The notes below the pieces were generated by a model. That model saw nothing but the letters and a program-made list of their open reading frames with translations. It did no database searches and was not told the origin of the DNA. A program made the position numbers and the translations under genes. From Echinometra lucunter (lineage: Eukaryota; Echinodermata; Echinoidea; Camarodonta; Echinometridae), in assembly GCA_029962745.1 (NCBI GenBank), contig CM057154.1:19844857-19908856 (forward strand): a stretch of 64,000 nt of DNA, written 5' to 3'. This document shows positions 10,061 to 22,540 of this stretch, piece after piece (the first letter of the stretch is position 1; each line of letters opens with the position of its first letter).

Positions 10061-12756
10061 TCCAGAGCTTGGTCAACAACAGGCAGTGCGTGAAGTGAGA
10101 CTTCCTTCCGCATTTTCATTCCGTGAGTAGAAAAGAATATATCTTTTTTCGGCCTTATCATGAAATTTGTCACCTCTCTTCTCGCGTGTGCGCTCGCATT
10201 GTGTACAACAAAGTAGTAACTTTTGTTACAGTCAAGTGGAAAGCTAGTGTCACCAGCACCGATCACTGCTGATCTGACAAATTAAAAAGCAGTGAATGGA
10301 CTGGTGACTTATTTCATGATAATGTCCTTTTTTCTCTCAAAATTTGAAAGTTCTACATTTTCCTCGATGTGGGCAGGGCATGTTTACATTTAATCTTTCA
10401 CGGGGGGGAGGGAGGGGGTGGGGGCACCTAACTAGATTTGAGGCTCAAGGCCAAGGCAGAGACAAACCTGTGTTGGACTACATTAACATTAAACACAGCT
10501 ACGCTCACCTATAGTCAAATACCACTCACCCTCGCGCAAGTCCAAGTAACACACAACCAAGTTATACTCAGTAGACTATTAAGACATTGATAACAGAGAG
10601 AAAAAGGTAAGAAAACACAGCAGCTCACTTACCACTACCAGCATGTTTTTTTGTGATTGTTATGATGGGGGGGGGGGGGGGCATAGTTCGCGCACTTTTT
10701 AATTTTCCAAAGAAGGCAATTTTCGATCCGTAATTTCTCAAATTTTATCAAAAAATATTCTGATTTAATTGACGCCAAAGACAAAGCAAGTTTTAGACTA
10801 CAAATGGGCACAAGAAGAAGACTGTATTTACGGAGGATTCCCGAGATATCGCGATCACAAAATTCGATGTCGTATCGCATCGCTCTGGACCTGGAAAAGT
10901 TATACAAAAATAACGAGACCTAGCTTCGCGCACGCCAGTTTACAAATGATTAATACTAAATAGAGATCCATAAAAGGTAAGATAATTGCATTATTAGGAA
11001 GACAAAATGCCATAGAATCATTCGATATCACATTTTACTTACAATTTTGATGATATCATCTCTCGAAAAGAGGAATTCTAGACCCTTGTCGGCAGGTTCA
11101 GTTTTTTTTCAGAACGGATGCAAAATGATACAGAATTTGCCGATTTTTCATTAATAATTTCACAATTCCTTCCCAAATTTTGAAGAAAGGTTATCACCCA
11201 GGGTAATTTTAGGTTGCTCTTTCCGTTGGTGCTATCAGATTTTCACAATCTTTTCTAGTTTTTGAGATATGGCCCTGTGTGCGAACTTTGGACCTGTGCG
11301 AAGTTAGGTCACATGACCATACTTTGATGTCCTACATGTGTGTAATTATGGCACCAATATATGCTCCAAATGTTGCATTTGAAGCATGAAATTTTTGTCT
11401 GTGATAATGAGCTCCAAGACGAATCTGTCATGTTTTGGCTTATTTTGCTGGCCCCTTGTGCTCATGCTCTGATCTCATACAAGGCTCCACTGGCGTACAT
11501 GGCGCAATGACTGCAGCATCGATATGTGATGACTCAGTTATGGTGTAGAGGGCTCACTTTTTAAGAGATCTTAAGTGAAGTGATCGCACTGGTATTACGT
11601 TGATGCAAATTTATTGGCGTCATAAGGTGTGTGCTACATGTAGTAAATGAACTTGATCTGACGATTGCTGCGTGAATATACATGTACATCTAATGTGTAC
11701 AGTAAGTCATCTGCATGGAGGTGCTATCAATGCTGCTCAAAATGCGATGCGTGCGCAATTATACAACTATGAAAATGCTCAATGGCGAAGGCAGGGTTCT
11801 CACTCTGAAAAAATCCACACACATTTCCCCCTCTGCGCAAAGCGCGGAAGTTTCAGAAGTATTACAGATTATAAAGTTAGGTGTGGCGGCAGTATGGTGC
11901 TATAGCAAAAGGATGCAAAATACTTCTTGGTGAACAGGAGATGTGTACTAATGATATAATAGCAGAAATGCATTGCCAAAAAGCAAAACAATCTTGATAC
12001 TTGGTACTTGATGAGGCAGCTCACTCAGGAAGCTATGGGATGATTGGTGAGGCGAGTAGTTGCAAGGAGTGCCGTGAGGTGCAGAATTGGTGTTTAGACA
12101 AAGCACTTATCAATTTACAGTAAAATATTCTTTATCAAGTGCAAGTAAAATGCATGCCAGTAAACTTAAATTATGAATAAGCCAACAGGAGGCTGCATAG
12201 TTCTGATGCAAGGTAAATCAGGAGGTAAAACAGGAGCAGTCTCCTGTGGCATTTATCACTGTTGTTAGGAATACATACTCCAATATTTTTCTTTACCCTT
12301 GTAGCCACGCATGGTGTAGCAATTTCACACATGGTTCTTCCTTGTCTGAAATCCTTTATGCATGGTATTGGAACCATGGGTATTATGTACTGCAGAGAAC
12401 CATGGGCGAAGGGGAGCTTGTAAAAACTGGTGAGGTTTGTCTTCTTCAAAAAAGATTTTTGGTGAGAGTTTATTTGCTAATTTCTATTTCAAATTGCAAA
12501 TAAATGAACAAGTATCCCTCACATGTGTAGAGTCTGTGGTATAATGATATTATTGGTTGAAAACATCTATAAGGCCAAAATATAGGCCCTAAAAGTTTGT
12601 AAAGTAATAAAATACAATCTCATGTTGAAACAGTATATCCATTATCCAGCCTGTTTACTATGAAACCAGGGATGACTTAGACTGGAGTGACTCGGGTCAC
12701 ATGTATGAAAACTTGTGTTTCGTCAAAATGAAAACGTTTCCAAGATGTGAGATAGG
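10061..12756. other. Unassigned DNA with G-rich tracts
   Basis: No gene recognised. A G-rich block at about 10400-10427 has four G runs and could form a quadruplex, and a run of about 15 G lies at 10667-10681. AGTTCGCGCAC near 10685 and GTGTGCGAAC near 11278 could be decayed ends of an element, but I could not extend them. Several 60-90 codon frames around 11670-12500 show no domain or codon signal. Confidence 0.45.
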
Positions 12757-13172
12757 AAGTCCACCCTGATATCAAGTTACCTGGTAATCAAAACAGAAGG
12801 ATGAGAGAAACAGCTTATAAGTAGTTTGAGGAGAACAAAAATATCATACAGTTAACTGTTACTTTTTCAAGACTGAGCTGTGCAAAATTGATAGTGTAAT
12901 GATTTCCCCTTGTGTGGCTTTACATTATTTTGTATGAAATAATTTCTGAATTTTTCATTCTTAAATCCTGTTTAAAGTAATAAGATGTTTTCTCAAATGG
13001 ACCTGTGAATCACTGAAGACATTTTTCACCACTTGTACATGTAGGTCGTCCTGTATGAAGTAGTTTTAAAGTCATGATATACATGTAGATAGCTTGGATT
13101 CAGTAAGACTCACAGAATGTTTTAAATTATTTCCTGTACAAAACAAGTCAAGAGTGGACTTCCTCTTTAAAG
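12757..13172. mobile_element. Possible decayed foldback element
   Basis: AGGAAGTCCACCCTGA near 12755 and the complement of GAGTGGACTTCCTCTTTAAA near 13151-13170 form imperfect inverted ends. They resemble the ends of the better preserved TTAA element at 18193-18759 (AAGTCCACCCTAGAAG). The interior does not fold convincingly. Low-confidence relative of that family. Confidence 0.3.
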
Positions 13173-13612
13173 GAGCAAATCCATGTTTAAATTAATTTTC
13201 TCTTAAAAAACACTGTTACTCGTAGGGGTGGTAATTGAAATTCTAAGACTTTCGGATTAACCTGTAAAAATGATGAACCTGAACTTCAGGAACTGACTGT
13301 AAAGAATAATGGAAAGATTTGGAAATATCTATAAATATCTGTGTACAAAATTTTTAAAAAAAATAAATATTGCAAAGGGCTGTTTAACACCTGTTCCACT
13401 CAGCATATTCTGCAATCCATGTGTGCATCAAAATTGTTATATCATTTTGATGCAGGGGAGCAACATGCACATTCCTGATCAATTTAGAGGTGAAACCTTT
13501 GCCGAAATCTAACTTATTGGGTGTCCTAGATTCACACTGTGAGACCAGCGAGGTTCACATGACAGGCTGTATCTTCAAGCTAAGCTGGTGGTTGTACACT
13601 TCAAAAGGTCAT

Positions 13613-14228
13613 ATTGGGGCCATTCTCCATCACGTGAATGACCCAAATCATGAAAAATAGCTGATTCAAAACTAATTTGTCAGTATTTACTGTTGTAGCA
13701 GAAGTCTCTCATTTTGGAATTTTAAATGAATGTAGTACCTTCAATGGACTAAAGGCAATTACTTTAAAAGAGCGTATATTATTTTTCTGTCAGAGGTCAA
13801 ATTATGTCGGTCATGTGTGTTACTTCGCACAAAAATGGGTCTTATTTGTTGGTATTCAGACCTACCCGGTATTTTTCTCGCATTTCCCTGGGAGTGTTAA
13901 GTTTCCACTTTTCGTTACTGTATGCTGGGGATTGCTCTTAACACTTTTAAAGCAATTTTCCATAAATGAATGAACATTCTGTTCTTTTAGAGGTGAAAAT
14001 TGGGTCAGTCACATGTGTGACCACTCAAAAAGAGGTTATTTTAAATGACTCTGTAAAAACATTATAGTTTAGAAATGATATATTCTTATCAAAGAAATGG
14101 GAGCCTTTTTTCTTGTAAAAAATGGTGACATTAAAAAAAATAAAAACATCTGATTTTCGAGCAATGAGGCAAAATTAGGTGGTCACGTGTGTGACCAAAA
14201 GTTTCACTTTCCAGAGAATGGCCCATTG
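13613..14228. mobile_element. Possible inverted-repeat element
   Basis: GGGGCCATTCTC at about 13616-13627 is matched by GAGAATGGCCC at 14214-14224 in inverted orientation. TCACGTG-like words follow on both sides. The interior repeats the theme 'GTCACATGTGTGACC' near 13800 and 14010. The right end is tied up with a tandem duplication (next entry), so the boundaries are uncertain. Confidence 0.35.
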
Positions 14229-14416
14229 TAGGATGGTATGGATGCACCCTTGGTTTTAGAAACTTAAAAGAGAAGCACAAAACATCTGATTTTTGAGCAG
14301 TGAGGCAAAATTAGGTGGTCACGTGTGTGACCAAAAGTTTCACTTTCCAGAGAATGGCCCATTGTAGGATGGTATGGATGCACTCTTGGTTTTAGAAACT
14401 TAAAAGAGAAGCACAA
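14145..14416. repeat. 136 bp tandem duplication
   Basis: Two adjacent copies with a period of 136 bp. Each begins AACATCTGATTTT, runs through GGTGGTCACGTGTGTGACC and CCAGAGAATGGCCCATTG, and ends AAGAGAAGCACAA. They differ at only a handful of bases, so the duplication is young. Confidence 0.9.
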
Positions 14417-14427
14417 GTTCTAGGAAA

Positions 14428-14620
14428 GGTAAAAATAATTAGTGAGCTTTCTCATGCCTTTTAAAAATGTCATTAAGGAAAAATATCAAAAGTAGAAATG
14501 TCCTCTGAAGAGGATTTCTCCAATAGACTCACTATTCAAAATAAGGTAATGAATAGCTCATGCCTTGTGTGTAGTCTCCTATATTTCTATGTGGAGTGCA
14601 TGTGTTTTGTTGGTGAGTTT
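14428..14620 (+). repeat. Dispersed repeat family R1, copy 1
   Basis: It shares GTGAGCTTTCTCAT (14442) and AAATGTCCTCTGAA (about 14496) with copies at 33588-33790 and 53705-53890. An interrupted copy lies at about 25516 and 25778. The spacing between the two landmarks is roughly 50 bp in the intact copies. It is non-coding and the ends are not defined, so it could be the 3' region of an unrecognised retroelement. Confidence 0.55.
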
Positions 14621-15215
14621 GAGTCAAGTTCTTATCATGTTGAGGATTTCAGAACCTCACACTGGACACTTTCCAGAGGATGTAATATGTAATAATCAAC
14701 CTTTTTGCTATACATGTAGCTTGGAGTACATGTATGTTTCTATGTTTCTAGCATAATGCAAATTATGCAACTGCATCCCAGAACATCACCTTTGTCTTTG
14801 GATTTTACTTGAAATCCTAAACCATGAGCAATCTTTTAGTTTGGGCCAAGCTGGAGGAGGAAGGGGGGGGGGGGGGGGGGGGTGTCTTGCTCAAAGTTTC
14901 TTACATTGCAGATACAGTTAAGTTTGAGGCTCTGACGCAATTGACTTCTTGGTTGGCTTTAAGTTTAAAACCACAAGTAGGTGTTATTTTGTTGCTGTGT
15001 AAATCTGCGTCTTCCAGTTGGTTATTATTTGAAACTTTGAAACTGCAATAATATTGTGTGAACATGCATGTAGCTGCTCTCATCCGGTCACCTCAGGGGG
15101 CTGATGTAGAGAGTAGTAGAGAAGCATATGAACCCCAAGGTCAGTTCAGAGTACAGGGTTAGTGTCTTCCTGCTTGCCCTCAGGGTTGAGCATTTGTAAC
15201 CTGTTCAAATCAGAA

Positions 15216-15609
15216 GGTGCTTTCACACCTACCCAATCAGGAAAAATACCTGGTATTTTCTGATCCAGTATTCTACCCCGATCAGAAAATACCAGGTATT
15301 TTACTATTGTGAAACGAAAGTTCTAGTAATATCCCCAAAGAAAAATGCCTGTAGTTAAGTACATGTAGTTACTTTCTCAAATGCCAGGTATTTTCTCCAA
15401 GGTCGCAGGGATATTTGCAATGTGAAAGCTAATTACGAGAACTTCTATGGACCTTAATGCACATGCTTATAACTACTAGAACTTTCCTGTAAAGGTCTTG
15501 TTCCTGAAGAGGTGTGAAAGCACAAAATAATTATTGGGTATTTTGGGGCCAGAAAAAGCTCCTGTAGTTTACAGGTATTTTTCTTGATCAGGTAGGTGTG
15601 AAAGCGTCT
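15216..15609. mobile_element. ~390 bp palindromic MITE
   Basis: The left end GCTTTCACACCTACCCAATC and the right end (complement) GCTTTCACACCTACCTGATC are inverted repeats followed by AGGAAAAATACCTG-type sequence. The interior contains several ACCAGGTATTTT/AAAATACCAGG words in both orientations and two CTAGAACTTTC-like words. It is non-coding. I could not define a target duplication. Confidence 0.75.
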
Positions 15610-17154
15610 ATAGACCTACAAGAGAGATACATGAAGTGCCATGATAATCAGCACAGTAAACACTAAATTACCTGTAGATCCATAACTCAAATTTCAGGTG
15701 TTTTTAACAACACTAATACTGGCTGTATTATGATGGAGTTATGATAAACTCCTTGGTAATACGAAGATTATTTGAGGTCCATTTAATACCGGTAATCATG
15801 GCAAGGCCTGAAAATGAATGTTGTTATGATTTATGGACCATAGTTCGTCATGCCGTAATGATCATAACTTGTTACTATACCCATTGTAATGATGATATAA
15901 TTTTCTTCTTGTAGATATTCAGTTGATTGTATTTCATTCAATAGTATTCTAAAAATATGAATTTAAAAGGGTGTTTTACATGTATGTATGAATTTATCAG
16001 CATGTCCAAATAATTATTGGCTACACTGTGTGTTACTAAAACGGAAAGACCTACAGTTACATGTATGTCATATTCCTTGCCAAGACAAAGTGACAAATAT
16101 AAGTCGCTATTCTAAGGATTGTTGCTTAGTTAGGAGTGCTGTACGCCCTAGAAAAAGTGATTAGTCACCTCAGAGTCTGGATGTGTACCAAGGAATAGTG
16201 AAATTAGGATATCTAAGCATGTATATTTCCGTTACCGACAATGATACAGTACAGGCTGCATGATATTCTTTGCCTGGACATGGAGAATTCACCGAATATG
16301 GACTGTAGTGTAGTGTAGGGGTGCAGTATGCTCTCTAGGCATGATTAGTCAGTTCATAATCAGGATATCATCGCAGAAATTGCCCTCATGCGATTGAGGC
16401 ATTTTCATAGACTGAAAAGAAGAAGATTTGCCATAAAATGTTACATCATTTCTTGTAAGTACCCAACCTGTAGGAAGGTAATACAACTCCTAAAGAATGG
16501 TCAGTGTCAACTGGATTTACCAAGGGAGAATAGAATTGGGATATCTACATGTACATGTAGACCTATATTTTCTTTGTTACCAGTTGATGAAATAGTCCAT
16601 AATATTCTTGCAAAAACATACATGCAGTGGATTGATCTGTGAATTGTCGTTTAGAAGGCAGTATGCCCTATAATTGATATAGAAAGTGATGTCATCTTAC
16701 AGTCTGGACAAAGACATGTACCAAGGAATAATAAAAAGAAGATATCTATCTTTTTATATTACTGCTAAAAAAAAAAGGTACTATTTGCCGAGACATAGTG
16801 GACTAATTCAATGAGTCACTTGGCAAGGCCTCTCCACTCCCAGGATGGGCACGTTCTCAGCAAGAGTTAACTTGTAAGCAGGGGGAAAATAAGAGTTAAC
16901 GTAATTTGCCCTCGTTTTAACCTTTGCAGCTACGTACATACGTACACATGTACAAGTAGGTAGTGGCTTGTGCCATGAAGATTTCTATCTTCATGCACAT
17001 TTACGTCAGTGCAACTTGGCTGGCAAGTAGTAATTTTTTTTTTCTTCGTAAGACAAAGAATGAATATGTTTGTCTGTTGAATGTTGGATATATCTTTTCT
17101 GTTTATGAACCATCTTGTCCTTTTTAACACTGGAAATATGTGAATAAATTAGAG
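15610..17154. other. Unassigned DNA
   Basis: No gene recognised. The palindrome TACATGTA and its neighbours are frequent here (for example around 16542-16560). Weakly similar words (GTACCAAGGAATA near 16187 and 16711, CTGGA..TGTACC) suggest an old dispersed repeat, which I could not delimit. Confidence 0.4.
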
Positions 17155-17275
17155 ATACATAGTCAAATGAATGAATAAATTACTAAATGAATGAATAAAT
17201 GAATAAATATCAAAATAACTAAATAAATTACTAAATAATTGAGTAAATTGATGAATTAGTAAATGAATATCAAAG
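17155..17275. repeat. (AATG/AATA)n microsatellite
   Basis: Imperfect repeats of AAATGAATGAATAAAT type. A run of 17 G follows at 17303-17319. Confidence 0.85.
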
Positions 17276-17844
17276 TAGATCTACATTGTAAATGCTTTGA
17301 AGGGGGGGGGGGGGGGGGGTGTAGTCAACCTGTGTGCATGCTCCAGACTCCTGCATTGTGTCTATTTCTAAAAGGACCAAACACCCTGCTAACAGCAACA
17401 AAAGGAAAACAAAAACTAAAACAAACACAAATGAACAAGGCAAAACCAGACAGATGAAAGACATAATCCATATCTGTAATATCCATATGCTAACCGTGAT
17501 TTATATGGAGTAGTGAGGAGACTTTAAGTAATCCATTTAATCAATTAGTGATCTGATAAACCATTATGTCTATTCTGAGATCAGTTGATCCAGTAAACAA
17601 CTCTTCCTAGAGTCATAAGGAAATGAATGCTTTGTATGTTTTTGAATTCTCTTCAGGCTTTTTAAAGACATTTTCAGTCTGTAGCCGAGTTCATATTATT
17701 CACTAGTGCAATATTAGCAATGCTCATGGGTGATTTCCCGTGGTCTCCCATGTTCTTATCAGGGAGAAAGGTAATATTACCAAAGTAAAACATTTTTCTC
17801 CCGTTCTTACACACATCCGCATTAATACGTTATTGACGCACAAT

Positions 17845-18156
17845 CGTATGGTGGCCTTGGAGTACAGGTCATGTGCGCCATGAATTTTGCAGCCAAGTCG
17901 TGAAATTTGTGATTTTGGTCGTGAAATTCGTGACCACAAGTCGTAAAGTTCGCGACCAGAGTCATCAACTTTGTGGCCAAGTTGCAAAGTTTGTGTCCAG
18001 AGTCGTCAACTTTTTGTCCAAGTCGCAAAGTTTGCGACCACTGGACGAAAACTTTGTGGTCAATCGCGACCAAAATTGCGAATTTCACGACTTGGCCAAG
18101 AAATTCACAGCGCACATGACCTGTTGTTGAGTGTACTTCAGGGCAACCATACAATC
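17845..18156. mobile_element. Foldback MITE with an internal ~21 bp tandem array
   Basis: The outer inverted repeats (GTATGGTGGCC at about 17846 and GGGCAACCATAC at 18141-18152) are followed by ACAGGTCATGTGCGC / GCGCACATGACCTG. Between them a ~21 bp motif of type AGTCGTGAAATTTGTGACCA is repeated about nine or ten times and switches orientation towards the right end. The ORFs here on both strands (for example 154 codons at 17822-18286) are the repeat read in frame, which explains their Lys/Phe/Val-rich periodic character. Confidence 0.8.
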
Positions 18157-18192
18157 GGCAAGCACCATGGTGCATTGTGGTAAAGAAAACTA

Positions 18193-18759
18193 TTAAAGGG
18201 TAAGTCCACCCTAGAAGTTTCAATGTTTCAATAAAAGGAGATAAATTTGAACAGCATTTTAAAAAGAAATGAGCAAAATCAGTCAAAGAATAAGAAAATT
18301 ACACTCATTTACATGTTCTAGTAAAGTACTCTCGGCTCTGCAAATTGGCAACACTGATGACATCATATACGAGCAGGTCTCCATTCACTTTGTATATGAA
18401 ATTTCAAATTTTCTCAATTTTCTTGGAAGTTACACATTTTCTAACTCCCATAATCAATGTATGTTCAGAAGAATTGCTTTTTACATAACATACTTTTACT
18501 ACGGGGTAAGAAAATGTGTAACTTCCAAGAAAATTGAGAAAATGTGAAATTTCATGTACAAAGTGAATGGAGACCTGCTCGCATATGATGTCATCAGTGT
18601 TGCCAATTTGCAGAGCCGAGAGTAATTTACTAGAAGATGCAAATGAGTGTAATTTTCTTATTCTTTGACCTATTTTGCTCATTTCTTTTTTAAAATGCTG
18701 TTCAAATTTATCTTCTCTTATTGAAACAGTGAAACTTCTAGGGTGGACTTTCCCTTTAA
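18193..18759. mobile_element. TTAA-flanked foldback MITE (family K1)
   Basis: TTAA at 18193-18196 and 18756-18759 bound inverted arms of about 250 bp each. The ends are AAGGGTAAGTCCACCCTAG / CTAGGGTGGACTTTCCCTT. The inner arms carry TTGGCAACACTGATGACATCA and a CTCCATTCACTTTGTA word. The loop (about 18446-18506) is unique. TTAA duplication is typical of the piggyBac and Kolobok superfamilies. Kolobok-like is a guess from the AGGG-type terminus. The two frames of 92 and 124 codons are the same arm read from each strand, not genes. Confidence 0.85.
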
Positions 18760-20134
18760 AGTGTGTTTGACCTGGCAAACAAATGAAAACTCTTTTAAAA
18801 AGAAAAAGTATCAGTAATAAACAAATAAAATAATGAGGACTGTGTTGTAAGCGATTGCTCTTTCGAATGATATATTTTTGTGCAGCTCATGATGACTGTG
18901 TATAAAAACCTATGCCTAAACTAAGACAAATACTCATATTTCTGACTTGAGTATTGAATAGAATACTGGCCAAGATCAGCTGCTGTTTAATTAGTGCAAT
19001 GCATGAGGAGCTCTTGCATGCTTTTTTTTAATACAAGTCGTTAATGTTATGTGTATTTTACAGACACTTTTCATATCAACAAGGCAATATTAACGCAAGA
19101 TTACTAGGTCTCCAAGTATGAAATAGCTGCAAAATGAGCATAAGATAGGAATATTTAATACTGCTGTATTTCTGGTACCCATTCATGTTACCGGCTGTGG
19201 GTAGTGTATCTGTGAAATAGGCATAGCACTTGTGCCTATTTTCCAGATATGTGGGTGATAAGGGCAGGGCTTATGATATTTAACATACTCCATGTACCTA
19301 CACTGAGATGGTCTTACATATTATTGTGTATGACGGCCTACACTGAACAGTATTGTTCAGGCACAGTTAGAGGAAATATAATTTGGTAATTGCATTATAA
19401 TTCATCTAATTATGGGTATCCTAATTATATCTGCAACAAAGTAGTATGATTCATGGAGCCCCCATTATTGCCGCACAATAGACTGAGAGACTGTATTAAA
19501 GGTAGATAGAAAATTATGACATAATGATGTGGTGTTTGATACCCTGAGGCACCGACTATAAAAATTCACCGTTTTGCCGAATTCTTTAATTTTATTAAGT
19601 GAAAGTAATTTTTTAGTGTTTTATGCAAGAAGATTTTAATGAATTTAAAACATTTGTCATTATATCATCATACATGTAGAAGAGGGAAAATCTTTTTAGG
19701 ATCATTATCGCTGATCATGACATAAACATCACCTGACAACGTTGCATAACTGTATTCTGATGATGTGAGATGGCGCTGCACAACGCCGTACCCCAGGTAA
19801 TGACGGTACTTTGGGTTATGGAGTGCCAAATCATGTTTCATTTTGAAAGATGTACCCATTTTGTGAAATTTATTCCTTTGGAATGTCTTTTTTCCCAAAA
19901 TTCGTTCACAAGAAACCAATGAAAACCCCCTCATTTTTGTGTGCTAGAAATTAATGGCAAGTTCATGTTAAAGGCAACAAGGTCCTTTACATATACCCAC
20001 TATGAAATACACGTACCTTCGTGTTCTTAGATACAGATACGTGAAGTGCAGTACACTTTAAAAAAAAAAAAACCCTCACTTTTTTGGCTGCTTTTGTAAA
20101 CAAGCCTTTAACAAGTTGAACCAAAAACTCTGGT
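18760..20134. other. Unassigned DNA
   Basis: No repeat or exon that I can defend. An 88-codon minus-strand frame at 19668-19934 has ordinary-looking composition but no recognised domain and no convincing splice sites. Confidence 0.4.
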
Positions 20135-20215
20135 TAGGGTGTATGGAAAATGCTCATTATACTGAAATCAGAACATGCTTAACAGGTTAAAGTTTCTTTA
20201 TGACAGTTGTTCAAT
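20135..20215 (+). repeat. Dispersed repeat family R2, copy 1
   Basis: Contains TATGGAAAATGCTCATTATA, then ACTGAAATCAGAACATGCTT and AACAGGTTAA. The same order occurs near 22280-22335 and 39098-39145. It contains a CAGG junction that mimics a splice acceptor. Confidence 0.65.
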
Positions 20216-20895
20216 AGTTTGCTGACGTACATGCCAAAGGGGTGAAAATGGGGCCTCTTACACTGAACCGAGAAAGAGGAAAAATTTCCAAGACTTCACA
20301 TTTTTTTTTTTTTTTTCACATCATAATCCAATCAACACCAGCTGAAGAATTAGATCATGATCTAGCAATTTATCCCACCAAAAAATGTGGAGCACTTGTC
20401 TGAGGAAAATCTTAAAGGACAATTATTAAACCTTTGTGCCAAGTTGAACAATGTACAAGCAGAAATGCCCATACAGTACAGGAAGACCTGGATAAGTACT
20501 GAAATTAGGAATTTTAAGCTGAAAATTATGAATTTTAAACTAAAAGAAAAAAAAAATCTTAGTTATCAAATTGCTGATTGGTCAGTCGACTGAGAAGTAA
20601 TCAGAGACACTCTCCCTTTGCATATTGAAATGCCTTTGCTTTCTCCCCACAATAATAACTTTTTCTTTGAAGCTGCACTTAATATATTAAGGACATCATA
20701 TTGTCACATTTCTTCTTGTAATAAAATGATGCTTGACTATGATGTGATGTTGATGCTGTCACATTGCCTACAGGATATTTGAAATGATTATTCAAAGTGG
20801 TTTCCATTGCTGAAGGTTCATAACTTTCCTATTGCTGATCAGGATTTATTTGACAATTTTACCATGTTTCTCCGATTGTCCTGCTCTTGTTCAGG

Positions 20896-21426
20896 CCCCA
20901 ATCTCACTAGAAAGGCGATCATGGCGACCATGACGATCCATGACGATCTGTGAAAATTTGCAAAGCGTGGCAGAATCAGCCTCCAACTCCATTTTTCAAG
21001 TGCTCGGTGATTGCACTGCTGTTGTGATGACATAACAACACCAGCCAGGATGAGTGAATGAGATGCGCAGAAACATAACTGTGGAAAATCGTCTTGAGAA
21101 CGGGCCTGAAGGCATGGGCGATAGGAGCCGCTTTCAATGCGCTTGAAGTACGGTTTAGGCATTGCTGATACGTTAGAGCTACGGGCATGCCGTTTTTAAT
21201 GCGCTCTTAAGAGGATCGTGGCGCTCTTGGCGACCTCGGCACTCTCGCTATGGAAGTTTTGAACATGTTCAAATCTTGGTGGCAGCAGGGGCGATGGTGG
21301 CGATCATTGGCGATTCAGAGAGGCTCAAGATACGACTGAGAAGATTGAAAAGGCTCAAGCCGCGATCCACCAAGGTTTTCTCGATTTTTGAGGATCGCAG
21401 CGGAATTGCCTTCTAATGAGATGGGG
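20896..21426. mobile_element. ~530 bp inverted-repeat element rich in CGATC words
   Basis: The ends CCCCAATCTCACTAGAAAGG (20897) and, on the other strand, CCCCATCTCATTAGAAGGC (complement of about 21409-21426) are a clear imperfect inverted repeat. Both subterminal regions contain many GGCGATCATGGCGACC-like words. The interior has ordinary composition and no transposase motif. The 107- and 76-codon minus-strand frames lie inside it and are not supported as genes. Confidence 0.7.
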
Positions 21427-21697
21427 GTATCAAAGAAACTGGCTATCACAGTGTGATATCTCTCTTGAAAATACACTGACAGCCTTTGAAACAGCTGCAT
21501 GGGGTCACTTCTGCTTTTAGAATCAGAATTTTGGAACAAATTCAAAGTTTCAAACCGTTACAATATTGATCTAGTTATGCCGTTCTATTTTTAAAAAGTT
21601 CCATCATTCATTTACAGTCACACACAATACTAGCAAATTCATCTGCTCTCAGGCTACAAATTAGAAATTAAAAAAAAGTTCAGGATTATGAAGAAAA

Positions 21698-21960
21698 TGT
21701 TTTGGTTGGAATAACGTAGAATCATTCTATTGACATTTTATTGGATATTTAGCATTAAGTTCCCATAAAAATCTTAAAGAAAGTTATGTTTGGAATTATG
21801 CTACTTGTATTTCATTGGATATTTAGCATTAAAGTCCCATAAAGCCTCTTCACGAATAGAAAGTGTTTTCTTTGGAATATTGATTTGGAATCATTCTTCT
21901 CCTATTTTCTTGGCATTTTGCATTTAGGTCTCATAAAAGCCTTTTATTTAAAACAAGCCC
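21698..21960. repeat. ~90 bp degenerate tandem repeat, about three units
   Basis: Each unit contains TTTGGAAT near its start, then ATTGGATATTTAGCATTAA, then CCCATAAA with AAGCCT or AATCTT. The first two units agree well (CATTAAGTTCCCATAAA versus CATTAAAGTCCCATAAA) and the third is more diverged. Confidence 0.75.
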
Positions 21961-22264
21961 ATTATTTCAAATGAATTAACTATCAACATGGGACGGTTAA
22001 GGAGAATTCAAAATGATCACCCTAAGAACTGAAGGATGTAATCAAGGGAAATATCTATGCAAATTTTGGAATTCATCTTGTGATGTTGTTTGCACCTGCA
22101 TGCATACATGGGAATATAATCCATGTCTAAACTACTTTGGGATTATTAAAAGATGGGTTGCATTTGACCATTTGGGATCAAGTTAGTGATTAAAGTGGAC
22201 TGAAAAGATTTCAGTCAGTAGGTGTACTACAAAATCTGGATTAACTGGCTGAATACTTTGTTCA

Positions 22265-22380
22265 AAGTAACTCAAGCTGAGGTCTATGGAAACGGCATGT
22301 TGTACCAAAATTAAGTCATCTTCTACAGGTTAATAAGTAGACAGTTTTTTGGTAGTGCATCGGACCTTGTGCTAGACTCT
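22265..22380 (+). repeat. Dispersed repeat family R2, copy 2
   Basis: GGTCTATGGAAACGGCATGT, then CAGGTTAAT and a downstream CTTGTGCTAGACTC word. The last part parallels the 39070-39185 copy (CTTGTGCTTTTTTG). This region also contains an acceptor-like TTCTACAG and a donor-like GGTAAGG; see the rejected list. Confidence 0.6.
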
Positions 22381-22540
22381 GAACATTTTGCAGCTATTGG
22401 TAAGGGATCCTTTTCTTATCATTTTTGTTTATTTTTTGTCTGTATCAAATTTACAATCTTTTTTAGCTTCAGATGGCCAGCTGCCCCCCATCATATTTCT
22501 ACTGAAGATGGACATCTATCAATTGAGCTGTCCCCATCTT

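Noticed and set aside
17822..18286. 154-codon minus-strand frame
   Set aside because: It lies over the 21 bp tandem repeat and palindromic MITE and has repeat-derived periodicity.
22329..22399. Possible 71 bp exon with acceptor TTCTACAG and donor GGTAAGG
   Set aside because: The acceptor area is part of dispersed repeat R2, which recurs at 20135 and 39070, so the splice-like words are probably incidental.
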